Shown piece by piece: positions 1-10,433 of a DNA stretch of 64,000 bases (its first letter is position 1; every line of letters begins with the position of its first letter). A program made the position numbers and the translations under genes. The DNA is from Pempheris klunzingeri (taxonomy: Eukaryota; Chordata; Actinopteri; Acropomatiformes; Pempheridae): contig NC_092012.1 in assembly GCF_042242105.1 (NCBI RefSeq), positions 1,989,470-2,053,469 of the forward strand, in the 5' to 3' direction. The notes below the pieces were generated by a model that searched no databases, was not told where the DNA came from, and worked only from the letters and a program-made list of their open reading frames with translations.

Positions 1-1656
1 TCAGGCGCAGGGGACCCTGGGAAATGAGGTGCCTGGCTGTCTGGGTGACAGCTTCTCTCTTCCTGAGGCGACCACCTGACCGTGGGGAGTTGATGCATCC
101 CTGGGAGCACCTGGTGCCGGAAGCCCCTGCTTCACACATGAGCACCAAGCAGTTGATGTACACCTGAACGCAACAGACCACAAAACATCAAACCTCACAC
201 AGTGTCAGTGGAGTCACTAAATAGACCACATGAGGAAGGTGACAGCTGAAAGACATTAGAGGTGTTTGAGTCGCCGACGGCCGGCAGACGTCCACCGCTG
301 ATTGTTTGATGATTGATTCAAAACATGATCAATGAAAGTGACGCCTCTGTGCGGCTGATGAACATACGTGGCCTTCAAACAGGCCTGAAGATTCCTAAAA
401 TTTCTTTTTCTGGTTATTAAAATAGCCACAGACGGTCTCAGGGAATTAATTTAACAGTCTGACAAAACTTTAACAGATTAACTCCCACAGCAAAAAACAT
501 TACAGGTGAAAAACTGTAGATTTCCTTTTCTTTTATGCTGATTGTGCAGCACTTTGAATCAACTGCTGTCTTTTGGCATAAACACTCTTGAGGATGTTTA
601 ATCACTGATGTGTTAAGTGTTTAGTGTAAAGATGCGTTTCACATTGTGAGGCCTCTAATAATCAGACATGTCGGATATAATGAGGAAACTCTGACTTGGG
701 CCTTAGAGACGTCACAGAGACATTCGGAGTCACTTGTTCCAGTCTAAACACTTTCTAAACCCATTCTTCACCTCGTTGTGCAAGCCGATGAACTTGAAGG
801 CCTCCATGCTGAACTTGAATTGTCTGTGATTGTCCCTGGAGTGGATTTGAACTGTCGAGTCCACTCTACACCTAGTCAGAGCACAAATAAGAGGCTTTAC
901 ACATGGATGGAGGTATTTACATTGTAAGGAAAAGTAAGTGAGCCATTGATGTTTACATCCAGGGGGAGATAATCATATACCTACCCGTTCTCAATGATGG
1001 AGTAGGTCGGCAAGTAGTTGGGGTTGTTGTTAGGTGCAGCTCTGCAGGACTCCACAAACAGCTCGGTGGTGCTGATCTGAGAGGAGGCCTTGATCATCAT
1101 GTAAATCCTGCTCCCTAGTTTGTACTCCAGAGGGTATGAGCTCGGATCAATCACGTTCTGGAACTGGTTGTCAGGGTACAACTCAAACTGGTAGGTGAAG
1201 GTGCCCATGCCTTTCTCCCACACGGTGATGTTCTCCCTGTGTGCGATGAAGCCCAGGGACACGTTCCCATGTTTGGAGTACTGGCACTTGAACTGAACCT
1301 CCACCAGGTGCTTTCTGGTGATGAGGCCTCTGCTGTTGTCAATTGTCGTGATTTCATTCTTGAAAATGAGGTTTTCATTGTCTTCCTGCAGAGGGAAAAG
1401 TGATCAGTCCTCACACAGCCAATGACAAAGTAAGTGAGAGAGGAGAGCAGTGGGTGAGGAAGTACCTCCATCTGAGTACCACACGCGTTGAGGGGGACAA
1501 CGGCGATGACGTGAGTGCTGTTGGAGTATCGCTGGAGGCTGCAGGCGGTGTTGCTGGGGTCACTGAGCCGCAAATGATCCTCATGGAGTCCAGAGAATGA
1601 AGATTTCTCAACCTCAACTCTCATTGTGGACTCACCGCAGATCACCTTGGCTTCGA
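1..1656 (-). CDS. ZP-domain protein, copy A (partial, ZP module only)
   Basis: Four minus-strand exons are visible: 1466..1656 (first half of ZP-N), 985..1385 (rest of ZP-N, start of ZP-C), 772..871, and 1..163, which is cut by the window edge. The transmembrane exon lies outside. Boundaries rest on GT/AG sites and on the same phases as in copies D and E. Cysteines typical of a ZP module are present (CGEST, TACS, ACGT, FKCQY, ESCRA, GCRVD, then the C-x5-C and RCSQGC cluster). All four exons are open. Upstream, where the remaining 5' exons should be, an endogenous retrovirus starts at 1722 and no exon 1 or 2 is found before the next unit. The family forms extracellular or matrix polymers through ZP modules; whether this copy is expressed is unknown. 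It could be a 5'-truncated pseudogene or may use an unrecognised promoter. Confidence 0.6.
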
Positions 1657-1721
1657 CTGGAACAAGAGGCACACGTGCAGCGTGTCATGTATGAATAAAA
1701 ACACATCATGCTGAAAGGAGG

Positions 1722-2235
1722 TGTAGTGGAAATCTATACATTATCTATACCTTACCTATACATTATCTATACATTTATCTATATTGTGTTTTCATATCAC
1801 TTGTGTAATGATGATTTGATATAACTCTGATTACTTGGGTTATTTGAGACCTTGGGTGAACTTTGTGTTTCCTGGAATGGTGTTGGTGATGATCCATAAA
1901 CAATAAGTTGCGAAAGCAGAACTCTCCAGAACCTTGAGATGCTCCTTTTGACCATAATAGGAAGGGATGGAGGAGAAGGGGGTGGACCCCCCAGTATGGG
2001 ATAAAAAACGATGCAAGGATTTGTAAAGTGTGAGAGCGTCTTTGGTGGGTCTTCTGTTCAATTCAGGATTACCTGGCTCTCCTTCTCCTACTGCCTCTAT
2101 CATCTACCTGCAGTTAACATGTACTTTATTCCACCTGTCTATTAAATATGTTCAACCACTGTAACATCATTGAATACATGTTAAATATATTATTGGATTG
2201 AATTAGTTGGTGTGTCATCATTGTTTGCCACCACA
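1722..2235 (+). repeat. LTR-like block of endogenous retrovirus, unit A
   Basis: The block begins TGTAGTGG and ends CCACCACA, which are near-perfect inverted termini as expected of an LTR. It has a TATA-like GGATAAAAAA stretch near 2000. It is followed after five bases by a TGG-starting stretch (2241) that could be a primer binding site, although I cannot name the tRNA. Equivalent blocks sit at 15363..15877 and 28034..28546. No second LTR is seen downstream, so the assignment rests on the ends and on the gag-like frames that follow. Confidence 0.5.
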
Positions 2236-3229
2236 GAATTTGGCGTCACGAATTTGGTAGGAGCCGGATTGGGACTGGCTTTGGACTGGCGACCGGCATC
2301 TGTAGGCTCTCTTTTCGTCACAGACAATTTTTCAACAGGCCTGGTGGGGGTTTTCCCTTTTGATAAAAAGAAAAACTTGGTATATTGTCTGTGATTGAGG
2401 GAGGTAGCTGAGAGATGCTGGTACAGTGAATTTAGCAGACAAAATATTCCAAATTCAGATTCTAATTTGGCTCTCCTCCAAGTATCTGTGAGGGGGAAAC
2501 GTTTTGGAGTTGTGTGGGTGGAACAGAGTACATAGCTTTTAACATTTCTGGGCTTTTACTAACTGCATGTGTTTCTGAGTGTGCTTGTGAGTGTGAAGGG
2601 GGGAGTCATAGTTGAGTGTGTGTTTGTGTTATGTATGTCGTACGTCAGTAACGACACTAGAGAGCAGTCCATTGACTACGTAAATTATGGTGTGAAGTAT
2701 GTATCTGGAAGTCGGTTTGGTTCCTCTAAAGTGTTCGGGCTGTCGACTCCAAGTTCTGATCAGAAATTGTTAATAGAGACTGCTAGCGTATGTCGTTGTT
2801 CCGGTGGGTGTACAGCGGATTTGGCCCACAAACGGGGCATCAGGCCGGCTGGGTTTGAGCACTCTATATTTTCCTTTTTTTGTTTTGACAGCGGCCGATG
2901 CCACAAAGAGCAGGGGGAAAGCTCGTTGCTGTAGGGAACAACTTCTACGCGCCCTGTGTGGGTTCTGATTACAAAATAGGGGTGTCTTTGAAGTTTGGCT
3001 ACTAAAAAGTGGCTTAAGGCCATAAATTCGACACACAGGTTAATGTATATGTTGGACTATATGGCGGAAGCTTAGGACTGGCCTGCCTCTGTAGTAGCCA
3101 TAGTGTTCCTTTGCGAAGGAGCGGTCCACGGGGTGTGATAAGAGAGAAAAAGCCGGCAAATCCCACTTAAGCACTTTGTCTGTATGTATGTCTATGTGTC
3201 TGGACCGTATGAACTGTGTGAAATATATA

Positions 3230-4735
3230 CAGTTATGCCCGAAATTATTCATACCCCTGGCAAATTTTGACTTAAAGTTACTTTTATTCAACCAGCAAGT
3301 TTTTTCTTGATTGTAAATGGCACAGGCGTCTCCCAGAAGATAATAAGACGACGTACAAGAGGCATCATTGTGGAAAAAAATATTTTTTACATTTGAACAA
3401 AAAATGGCATGTCCAAAATTATTCATACCCTTCTCAATAATCAATAGAAAAGCCTTTATTGGCTATTACAGCAATCAAACGCTTCCTATAATTGCTGACC
3501 AGCTTTTTGCATGTCTCACTGGTATTTTTGCCCATTCATCTTTAGCGATGAGCTCCAACTCTTTCAGGTTGGAGGGTCTCCTTGCCATCACCCCGATCTT
3601 TAGCTCCCTCCACAGATTCTCAATTGGATTCAAGTCAGGACTCTGGCTGGGCCACTGCAAAACGTTAATGTTTTTGTCCACTAACCATTTCTTCACCACT
3701 TTTGCTGTGCCCTTGATGTATTGCTCTTTTTTCATGGTGCCGTTTACTATGATTAGGTTCCCTGGTCCATTGGCTGAAAAACAGCCCCAAAGCATTAGGT
3801 TCCCACCACCATGTTTGACAGTGGAGATGGTGTTCTTAGGGTTGTCTAAGGGTCTAAGGCTTCTCCTTTTTTACGCCAAATGAAGGATACATCATTGTGG
3901 CCAAACAATTAAATTTTTGTTTCATGTGACCATAAAACAGAAGACCAGAAGTCTTCTTCTTTGTGAGCATTTGCAAAGGCCAAGCGGGCTTTTGTGGGCC
4001 TTATCTGGAGAAGTGGCGTCCTCCTTGATTTGCATCCGTGGAACCCAGCAGTGTGCAGTGTCCGTTGGACTGTTTGCCTTGAGACGTTGCCACCATCAGA
4101 GCCCAGATTCACCAGGATGGCCTTGGTGGTGATCCTCCTGGCCAGCACAGGTGTCACTTTTGGCTTCCGACCACATCCTCTGAAATTTTCCACAGTGCGG
4201 AACGTCTTGTATTTTTTAACAATACTTTGCACTGTATCCACTGGAACTTGAAACATTTAGATATGGCCTTATAGCCCTTTCCTGACTTGTGAGCAGCCAC
4301 AATGCGCAGCCGCAGGTCCTCAGTGAGCTCCTTTGTCTTAGCCATGACTGTCCACAAACCAACTGCAGAGAGCTGCTGTTTTTTACCTCTTGAGTTGATT
4401 AAAACGGTTCCAGCTGCTGCTGTTCCCAATGAATCAGGGTAATTAGGGTGCTTTAGAACAGCTTGGACTATTTGGAATGGTATAGAACTTTGGATTTTCC
4501 CGTAGACTGTGACAGTTTGCAAAGGGTATGAATAATTTTGGACATGCCACTTTTTGTTCAAATGTAAATAAAAGCTGAGAAATATTTTTTTCCACAATGA
4601 AGCCTCTTGTACGTCGTCTTATTATCTTCTGGGAGACTCCTGTGTCATTTCCAATCAAGAAAAAACTTGCTGGTTGAATAAAAGTAACTTTAAGTCAAAA
4701 TTTGCCAGGGGTATGAATAATTTCGGGCTTAACCG
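3230..4735 (-). mobile_element. Tc1-like DNA transposon with long inverted repeats, unit A copy
   Basis: The element is flanked by TA (3228-3229 and 4736-4737). Its ends read CAGTTATGCCCGAAATTATT and the complement of AATTTCGGGCTTAACCG. The inverted repeats are about 200 bp each and contain outer and inner copies of the direct repeat AAATTATTCATACCC, i.e. the IR/DR arrangement of Tc1-like elements. The minus-strand transposase is broken. An N-terminal helix-turn-helix part (MAKTKELTEDLRLRIVAAHK) and the RPTKARLAFANAHK stretch are followed by SHETK, where the family has Asp (SDETK). A stop and frame change come next, then the C-terminal [10 protein letters not shown] motif. The segment carrying the second catalytic Asp is missing. 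The element is dead in cis. Confidence 0.88.
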
Positions 4736-5700
4736 TATATATATGCATGTATATAGGTTTTGTATATAAGTGTTGTGTAGCTCTCTGTCTCATTGTGTTC
4801 TGTGTCTCTGTCCGTCTCTGTCTCAGAGGGGTTGCAGCAGCAGGAAAAGTGTGTGTGTAGTTGTGTGTGTGGAGTTTTTCTCTGGTGTTGGTGTTGGTGT
4901 TTGCGTGAATGTGTGTGTGAGGTGTCAGTGGTAGATGTGAGTGGAGGCTCTGGCTCCATGAGTAGAGAGGAGTGAAATAAAAGAGTGCATGCTTGCTGTC
5001 CTGTATGTCTCTCTCCTCATGTCTATGCCCGAAAGCCGAATATCCCTGGCTTTTTGTGAGTAGTGTATAAAAAAAGGAGGTTTTTTGGCAGGAAGAAAAA
5101 CAGTTCTAGTTTAAAGTCGCAACTTGTTGCGCAGTTAACTTAGACGCTGGCAGAATTTCAAAAGGTGTGGCACTTAGAGCTCATAGGCAGATGTTTAGAG
5201 TTAAACTGCCCATAAGACAGTAATCGGCGCTTACCCCTCCCATCCAGAAGTCACAGACACACTATGGAAAAATTAAAAAAAAAAAAAAAAAAAAAAGGCC
5301 CTGCTCTGTTGCACAGACTTTGTGGGGCTGTATTCTGATCCCTGTCTCACTGTGGTTGGTGTGGGTCGTCTGGCGAGTGGTTTCTCTTTTATAAAAAAAA
5401 AAGAGGGGAGATATATACATATATCTACCTATATCTAATACAGGTCTGCATAAGTATAAATACACTGCGGCTACCTTGTGGAAGCAATCATTTTTTGCAT
5501 TTTGGCATATATACATAGTTTGACACAACATCATGGGATCTGCAATCAAAGATTTGGCTCCAGTAAGTATACTGGGGGGAAGGAATCCGCTTTTAGCAGG
5601 CGAAATAAAGAGCTTGTAACAAAAATGGAATGCATGGACAAAGAAAGGTCCATCTCCGTGGCCTGCGGAGGCAACATTTGATGCAACACAATGTGCTGAG

Positions 5701-6246
5701 ATGAGGGTGCTGATCAAAAATCATAAGGGAAAGGACAATTCAGTAAAACGAACTTGTAAACGTGTACGTGAGTATGCTGCTAAAGCACTAAGAGAAAAGA
5801 CTAAACAGCATGTTAGGAAGCAGCTGGAACAGAGGAATCCAGCTGATTTAGAACCACCACTCTATGCTGCAGAAATGCCTCTGTGTGAGTTAAAGTTCGT
5901 GGGAGACTTGGCACAAGCTGCAAAACCTGAAGAGGAAGATGAGGTAGCCGACTTACCTGAAGTCTTTTTGAAATCACTGAAGGTCAGGGAAAGGAAGCCA
6001 AGAAGGATAAGTTGGATGGATGACCGTGTGGTGAGACTTTTGCAGGAGGCTGAAGCAACAGGAGGAAAAAGTTCTGAACACTCCATTCTGCAGACAGCAT
6101 ATACTGATTTGCCTGATCCTGGCCTGGTGTCCAAACCCAAAACAGGGAAAAAAACAGGCAAGGCACCAGGGGCTTCCTGGCCTCTTGCAGCAAGACTGAG
6201 ACAAAAAACAGGAGAAGCTGAAGTGAAATCATCGAGGAACAAGTAA
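5701..6246 (+). pseudogene. gag-like reading frame of the retrovirus, unit A
   Basis: This 181-codon frame is lysine/glutamate rich and holds the patch SWMDDRVVRLLQEAEATGG, also found in units B and C. In unit C the same frame continues into a capsid-like region (LPCIHDGAGKW and FEEETIATILAMGDL), which supports the gag assignment. Here the frame ends in a stop, and the homology itself stops at about 6379. It is separated from the myristoylation-type start at 5533 by a stop and a frame change. Confidence 0.5.
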
Positions 6247-6378
6247 GTATTAATGGAGTACTCACTATGAACACAAGGGGAGCACCAGTGGCCACAACAG
6301 TGGTGGAAGAAGCATCAGAGTATCTACTGCTGGCAAAAGGTGCCCAGCTCCAATGTGTTCCATGGCCCAAAATGGATC

Positions 6379-6840
6379 TGGAAGTGGTCCTGGTGTCAGA
6401 GATTCAGACTGTTTCACTGTCACATGAGATGTTGGTCGAGGAGGGTGTTCCATCATCTCCTGAAGGATCTCTGCATAGTTTTTTCCAGACAGTTTGGCAA
6501 TACTTCTGAATTCTGCCATAAGAGTGCGAGTCTTTGAATCACAAATCTTGGATGCATATATGTTGGACAGATTTTCAATGCAAAATGTATTACCTATACT
6601 GGAAGTATATGTGTATGGCAATAACGGTGTTAGCTTCAACAGCGCTGAACCAGAAATAAATTCAACTACAACACGGTCATTGAATTCTGTTTCGGTAGTT
6701 TCAATAGTGACGCTTCGTTTAATTTCACCAAATTGCTTAAGGAAATCAATGAATTCATCAAGCAATAAGGATTCAGTTGCTCCGTTGACGTGGCAAAGAA
6801 CCGAGGTTCTAAGCCACTAGGCCAGATTTGTAGTTATCTT
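6379..6840 (-). pseudogene. Gag/PNMA-like fragment of a second retroelement
   Basis: An open minus-strand frame covers this stretch, with its first Met at 6765 (MLDEFIDFLKQFGEIKRSV). The text has an RNA-recognition-like pattern (LDEFIDFLKQFG, later VVVEFISGSALLKL) that reminds me of the N-terminal region of paraneoplastic-Ma-like, domesticated Gag proteins found in fish. I cannot confirm this by search. The frame continues past 6379 only into antisense sequence of the plus-strand retrovirus, so the true coding part ends at that junction. It is unique to unit A. Confidence 0.3.
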
Positions 6841-8430
6841 AACAGTGCGCAATGGATTTGAAAACACTTTGGCTAATAGATCAAACTTCAAGTCAGAAAA
6901 GTGATCAGGAAAATTACTTTCAGCAGTCAGACTCAAACAGTCTTTCAGGAGACAGAGTTCAGAGCAGCAAACAGACCTTTAATGCCGGCGTATTAAAGGG
7001 AGAACAGTCTATCTGCACAATACATACAGTCAGAGAGTTCTGAGCTCTCACATACAATACATCAGCTTATATTCTCATGAGGCTCCACCTGGTTTCCTTT
7101 CATCACAGCATCAAAATAACCAATCTAGTTGTATTGTAACATTACACCATTATAATCATTGGTCAGGTGTCGGAAGTGTAACATTACACCATTATGTTTC
7201 TTGGCCAGATGGGACTTGGGTGATGTGTCCTTGATTTGGGATTGCAGGGACTTTCCAGCCACCTGCACTGGCACGGGCATGCTTTCTTTATTATGTATCA
7301 TGTTGTATAATTCTTACACACTGTCCAGCCACCTGCACTGGCACGGGCGTGCTTTCCTTCATTATACATCACGTTGTACAATTATTACACACTGTCCAGC
7401 CACCTGCATGTTAGTGTGGACATGTTCCCTTTTATGTGTCACTTTTCAGCCACCTGTACTCTAGTGTGGACATGCATGTCCCTTTTTTTATATGCTATGT
7501 TGTATAAATTTTACACCAATATTTCTCTGACCTACCTTGTTCTTATTTTTTATTCTAAACTCTCTCTTCATTTTACACCCTTAGTTCTTAGCTTCCTTTC
7601 GTTGCCTTTTTTAAAAAATTATAGTGTTTAATGTAAGTGCACTTGTTTTAACATATATGTGATACAGTGAGGGTCAAGGAGTGAGGGATACACACAGTTT
7701 TACTTCAGTCCAGTGATGAGTACATGTAAAGTCATAGTGAGGAGTATATGTATTCAAACCATGGTGAAGAATATAAGTCATAGTCAGACTAATTACTAAA
7801 ACTTCAATCAACATAACACCCTTCAGCATATATGTAGCTGTTCTAACGTTTACTCCATTATTTCAATAGTTCCAGTGTTTAAATCAATATGGCAGCGTGC
7901 AAACTTCATTTCTTTTAGCGCAACACATGTCTTTTTTACACTACACCGTCTACTAGAACTGCATTTAGAATGTTAATTTCAAGATTATCAAAAACCTCCA
8001 TATTACCAAAATGAACTGGTGAGAATGAATATAGCCAATATTTACTGTACACTGCCCTCCTGGCTAGCTCGCCAAAAGATGTAACATGTGTTAAGTGAAT
8101 ACAAGGATAATTATAATGCAACTACAAATGGGGTTTGAAATGGCTAGAAGGGAAATATCAGAAGAAACTAAATACAGCTACTGCAGGGCATGTGCAGTAA
8201 ATAAAGACAACAAGACAGTATTTGCAGTTGAATGTGGAAAATATATTGAAACCTAAAGTGCAGTTTCACCCAAGTTTTACCCAAGTTTCAGGATGAACCT
8301 AAAATACATTCTAACCTTTCCAGGTGAACTTAATGTGACCTTCTCTAAACCTTTGAATGCACATGTCCAACTGTTCAGTGTCTCAGTACTTTCTGCACCA
8401 GCTGCTGTTTTCTAACAAGAAGCTTAACAG
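6840..8430. other. Accessory segment unique to unit A, no gene seen
   Basis: This stretch has no counterpart in units B, C or D. It contains a twice-repeated GTAACATTACACCATTAT sequence (about 7136 and 7178) and a tandem array at 7255..7500. The text around 6930..7150 could be the LTR of the minus-strand Gag-like fragment beside it, but no second LTR is visible. I see no credible exon. Confidence 0.4.
7255..7500. repeat. Degenerate tandem repeat of about 65-70 bp
   Basis: Three to four imperfect copies start with CAGCCACCTGCACTGGCACGG or a close variant, followed by a T-rich stretch and TTGTATAATT. Copies begin near 7257, 7325, 7397 and 7447. They are found only in unit A. Confidence 0.6.
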
Positions 8431-8760
8431 CAACATTCACAACAGGTTTGATCCATGAATCCACCAATACATTTCCTGCTTCAGTCAGAATTGGTATTTA
8501 AACAGTCCTCCTCATCCTGCTGTTCACATTCTGACATCATGAGACCAAGACGACACCTAACAGTTGATCAGCAGCACCTCAACACTGGAGGCTTCAAACA
8601 GGAAGTCCTCAGACGGAGGTGTTCACTGAGCTTAGAGGGTCACAGAGTGTCATCAGGAGGTTGGAACAGAGATACAGAGACTGGAAGAGTCACAGAAAGG
8701 AGAGGAGTGGACGTCCTTTGGCCACATCCCAATTTATTGAGACACTGAAAATGTTTTGTT
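8430..8760 (+). pseudogene. Relic of a Tc1-like transposase N-terminus
   Basis: In two alternating frames this stretch reads like a helix-turn-helix start of a Tc1-family transposase: MRPRRHLTVDQQ from about 8539, then SQSVIRRLEQRYRD in another frame near 8650. Frameshifts separate the parts and the catalytic domain is absent. A near-identical copy lies at 33063..33400, and a short remnant at about 22940..23000. Confidence 0.5.
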
Positions 8761-8830
8761 GTGGTATACCTACCACTGTTGTTAGATTTTCTTTCAATAA
8801 ACTGTTTAAAATGAAGAAATTACCATTGTA

Positions 8831-8932
8831 GACCATGGTTTAGACTAGGTGGGGGAGACCATGGTTTAGACTAGGTGGGGGGAGACCATGGTTTAGACTA
8901 GGTGGGGGGAGACCATGGTTTAGACTTGGCTC
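8831..8932. repeat. 26-27 bp minisatellite, short array (unit A, left)
   Basis: About four tandem copies of GACCATGGTTTAGACTAGGT followed by five or six G and an A. The same unit recurs at 10206, 23073 and 33471. It follows the Tc1 relic at the same offset as in units B and C. Confidence 0.9.
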
Positions 8933-10205
8933 TCCCTTGTTGGTGGTCCTGGCCTCTTGGCATCACGACCTCCAATCCAGTAAAGCCGACCCTGGAAAAG
9001 GTTCCTCACTATTTTAGTCTCATGGATGATCATCCTCACTTCTACGATAGTGGCATTCAGAGGGAGCATCTCTGGTCCTTGGAGCTCCCTTACATGGAAG
9101 TGTTAATAAATGCTGATGTATTGTTATGAAATGAGCTACTCAGCAGTATATAAAGTCATATTATAGCCAGTCTTATAATACATATCAATGTGAAATGGGC
9201 CATTCTGCGTGAGAAGTTTCGCCGAGTGACCTACATTCAGCTGTTGGAGATGAAACTGCTGATCACAGTGAACGCAGCAAAGAGAGTCGCTGCTCCATCT
9301 TGTGGTCGATCAGCAATAAAACGAGACAATAATGTGATGTTTTACCAGAATAATAAAATCACACTGTTTATAACTGACATGAAACATAATTATTACGATA
9401 TTAGAAATAATTTATCAGTTTTTATTCCTAAATCTAATCTTAAATCTGATGAGGTTGAGCAAAAGGAGGAATTATTAAAAATATAATGGCTGTTTTACTT
9501 AATAGAAACATGACTGTGGAGAATTTATATTTGATGTGTGTTAATGTGAATAAAAGCAAATATGTAAGAGAATGCTTGTTTTTATTGATCCATTAAGGAA
9601 GTGTATCATTAACCAACATAGAGTTCAAACACACTTACACACAGAAATGATTATGATTGATTATGGCAACACAATTTTGTAACACAAAATAACAGTTGTG
9701 AAGCTAAATCCCCCAAAACACAGACACCATAAGTGAAGAATCACCCAGCAGCTGCAGTACCAGGCGATCATGCTGTCACTGTCTCATATAAACATCTAAA
9801 CCTCCTCTTTCAGCTCATACAGATCCAACTGCAGACATTCATTTAAATGTGACCACAGGTTAACACACGAACAACTAATACCCAATAAGTGACAGCTCAA
9901 AAAATAAAGTGTCTTATCTTTGCTTGTCAAAACAAACGGCCCTCCTCCTCAAAATAAACTTAAACTTGCAGAAAATGTGATGGTACAGTTAGGTGACGTG
10001 GAAACAGCTGTAGCCTTTGCTAGCGTTAGCTAATTTGAAGCAGAGTTCTTTGGCTTGAAGTGTTGTGTTCGTTTTTTTCTAATTAAGACAGGCAACTTCT
10101 CTCATTTAAGGTGTTTTAATGTTTGTCAGAATAAAACAGAAGCATGAACTCACTCTGTTCTCAATCAGCGAGCTGTTCCTCTGTAGCCAACAGAGAGCAG
10201 AGTGA
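8933..10205. other. Conserved spacer without recognisable gene
   Basis: The first part (8933..9490) is nearly identical to 33517..34072 in the C/D spacer. It includes an open stretch of about 98 codons (9190..9486) with no recognisable domain. The part 9455..9900 recurs at 12847..13290 and just before the transmembrane exon of every unit. I see no splice-supported exon. Confidence 0.5.
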
Positions 10206-10433
10206 GCCATGGTTTAGACTAGGTGGGGGGAGACCATGGTTTAGACTAGGTGGGGGGAGACCATGGTTTAGACTAGGTGGGGGAGACCATGGTTTAGACC
10301 AGGTGGGGGGAGACCATGGTTTAGACTAGGTGGGGGAGACCATGGTTTAGACCAGGTGGGGGGAGACCATGGTTTAGACTAGGTGGGGGAGACCATGGTT
10401 TAGACTAGGTGGGGGGAGACCACCTAGTCTTTA
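10206..10433. repeat. 26-27 bp minisatellite, longer array (unit A, right)
   Basis: Eight to nine copies, with two variants of the third block (GACTAGG and GACCAGG) and of the G run. The last copy ends in CCACCTAGTC, the reverse complement of the unit's own GACTAGGTGG, so the array terminates in a small hairpin exactly where the Rex3 element begins. Confidence 0.9.

Larger units (their letters stand above)
1722..6379 (+). mobile_element. Endogenous retrovirus fragment (LTR, leader, broken gag), unit A
   Basis: The plus-strand element comprises an LTR-like block, a leader of about 3 kb interrupted by a Tc1-like insertion (3230..4735), a poly-A/microsatellite-rich stretch near 5270, and gag-like sequence from 5533. 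The first gag ATG is followed by Gly and a Lys at position 6 (MGSAIK), which fits a myristoylated matrix start, but it stops after 28 codons. A second frame runs 5701..6246. Compared with unit C, a block of about 60 bases is missing near 5910, and the element ends abruptly at about 6379. No protease, polymerase or envelope is visible. It is a defective, old insertion and cannot give a functional Gag. Confidence 0.55.

Noticed and set aside
2569..2934. 121-codon plus-strand frame in the retroviral leader, also at 16210 and 28880
   Set aside because: Conserved among the three units only because they are recent duplicates. It has no recognisable domain, sits before gag, and is frameshifted in unit C.
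5262..5717. 151-codon minus-strand frame over the retroviral leader
   Set aside because: It includes the translation of a poly-A run (FFFFFFF) and lies antisense to the retrovirus. The equivalents in B and C are shorter and altered.
9190..9486. 98-codon plus-strand frame shared with 33776..34072
   Set aside because: The two copies are segmental duplicates; the composition is A/T-driven, there is no domain, and no splice or promoter context.
10144..10329. Open frame with PWFRLGGGR repeats
   Set aside because: It is the translation of the 26-27 bp minisatellite; the frame exists only because the unit length of 27 keeps phase, and it breaks where 26-bp units occur.
8831..10433. Regular short repeats that could suggest a CRISPR array
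   Set aside because: Units are directly adjacent with no variable spacers, and the context is a vertebrate genome, so this is a minisatellite.
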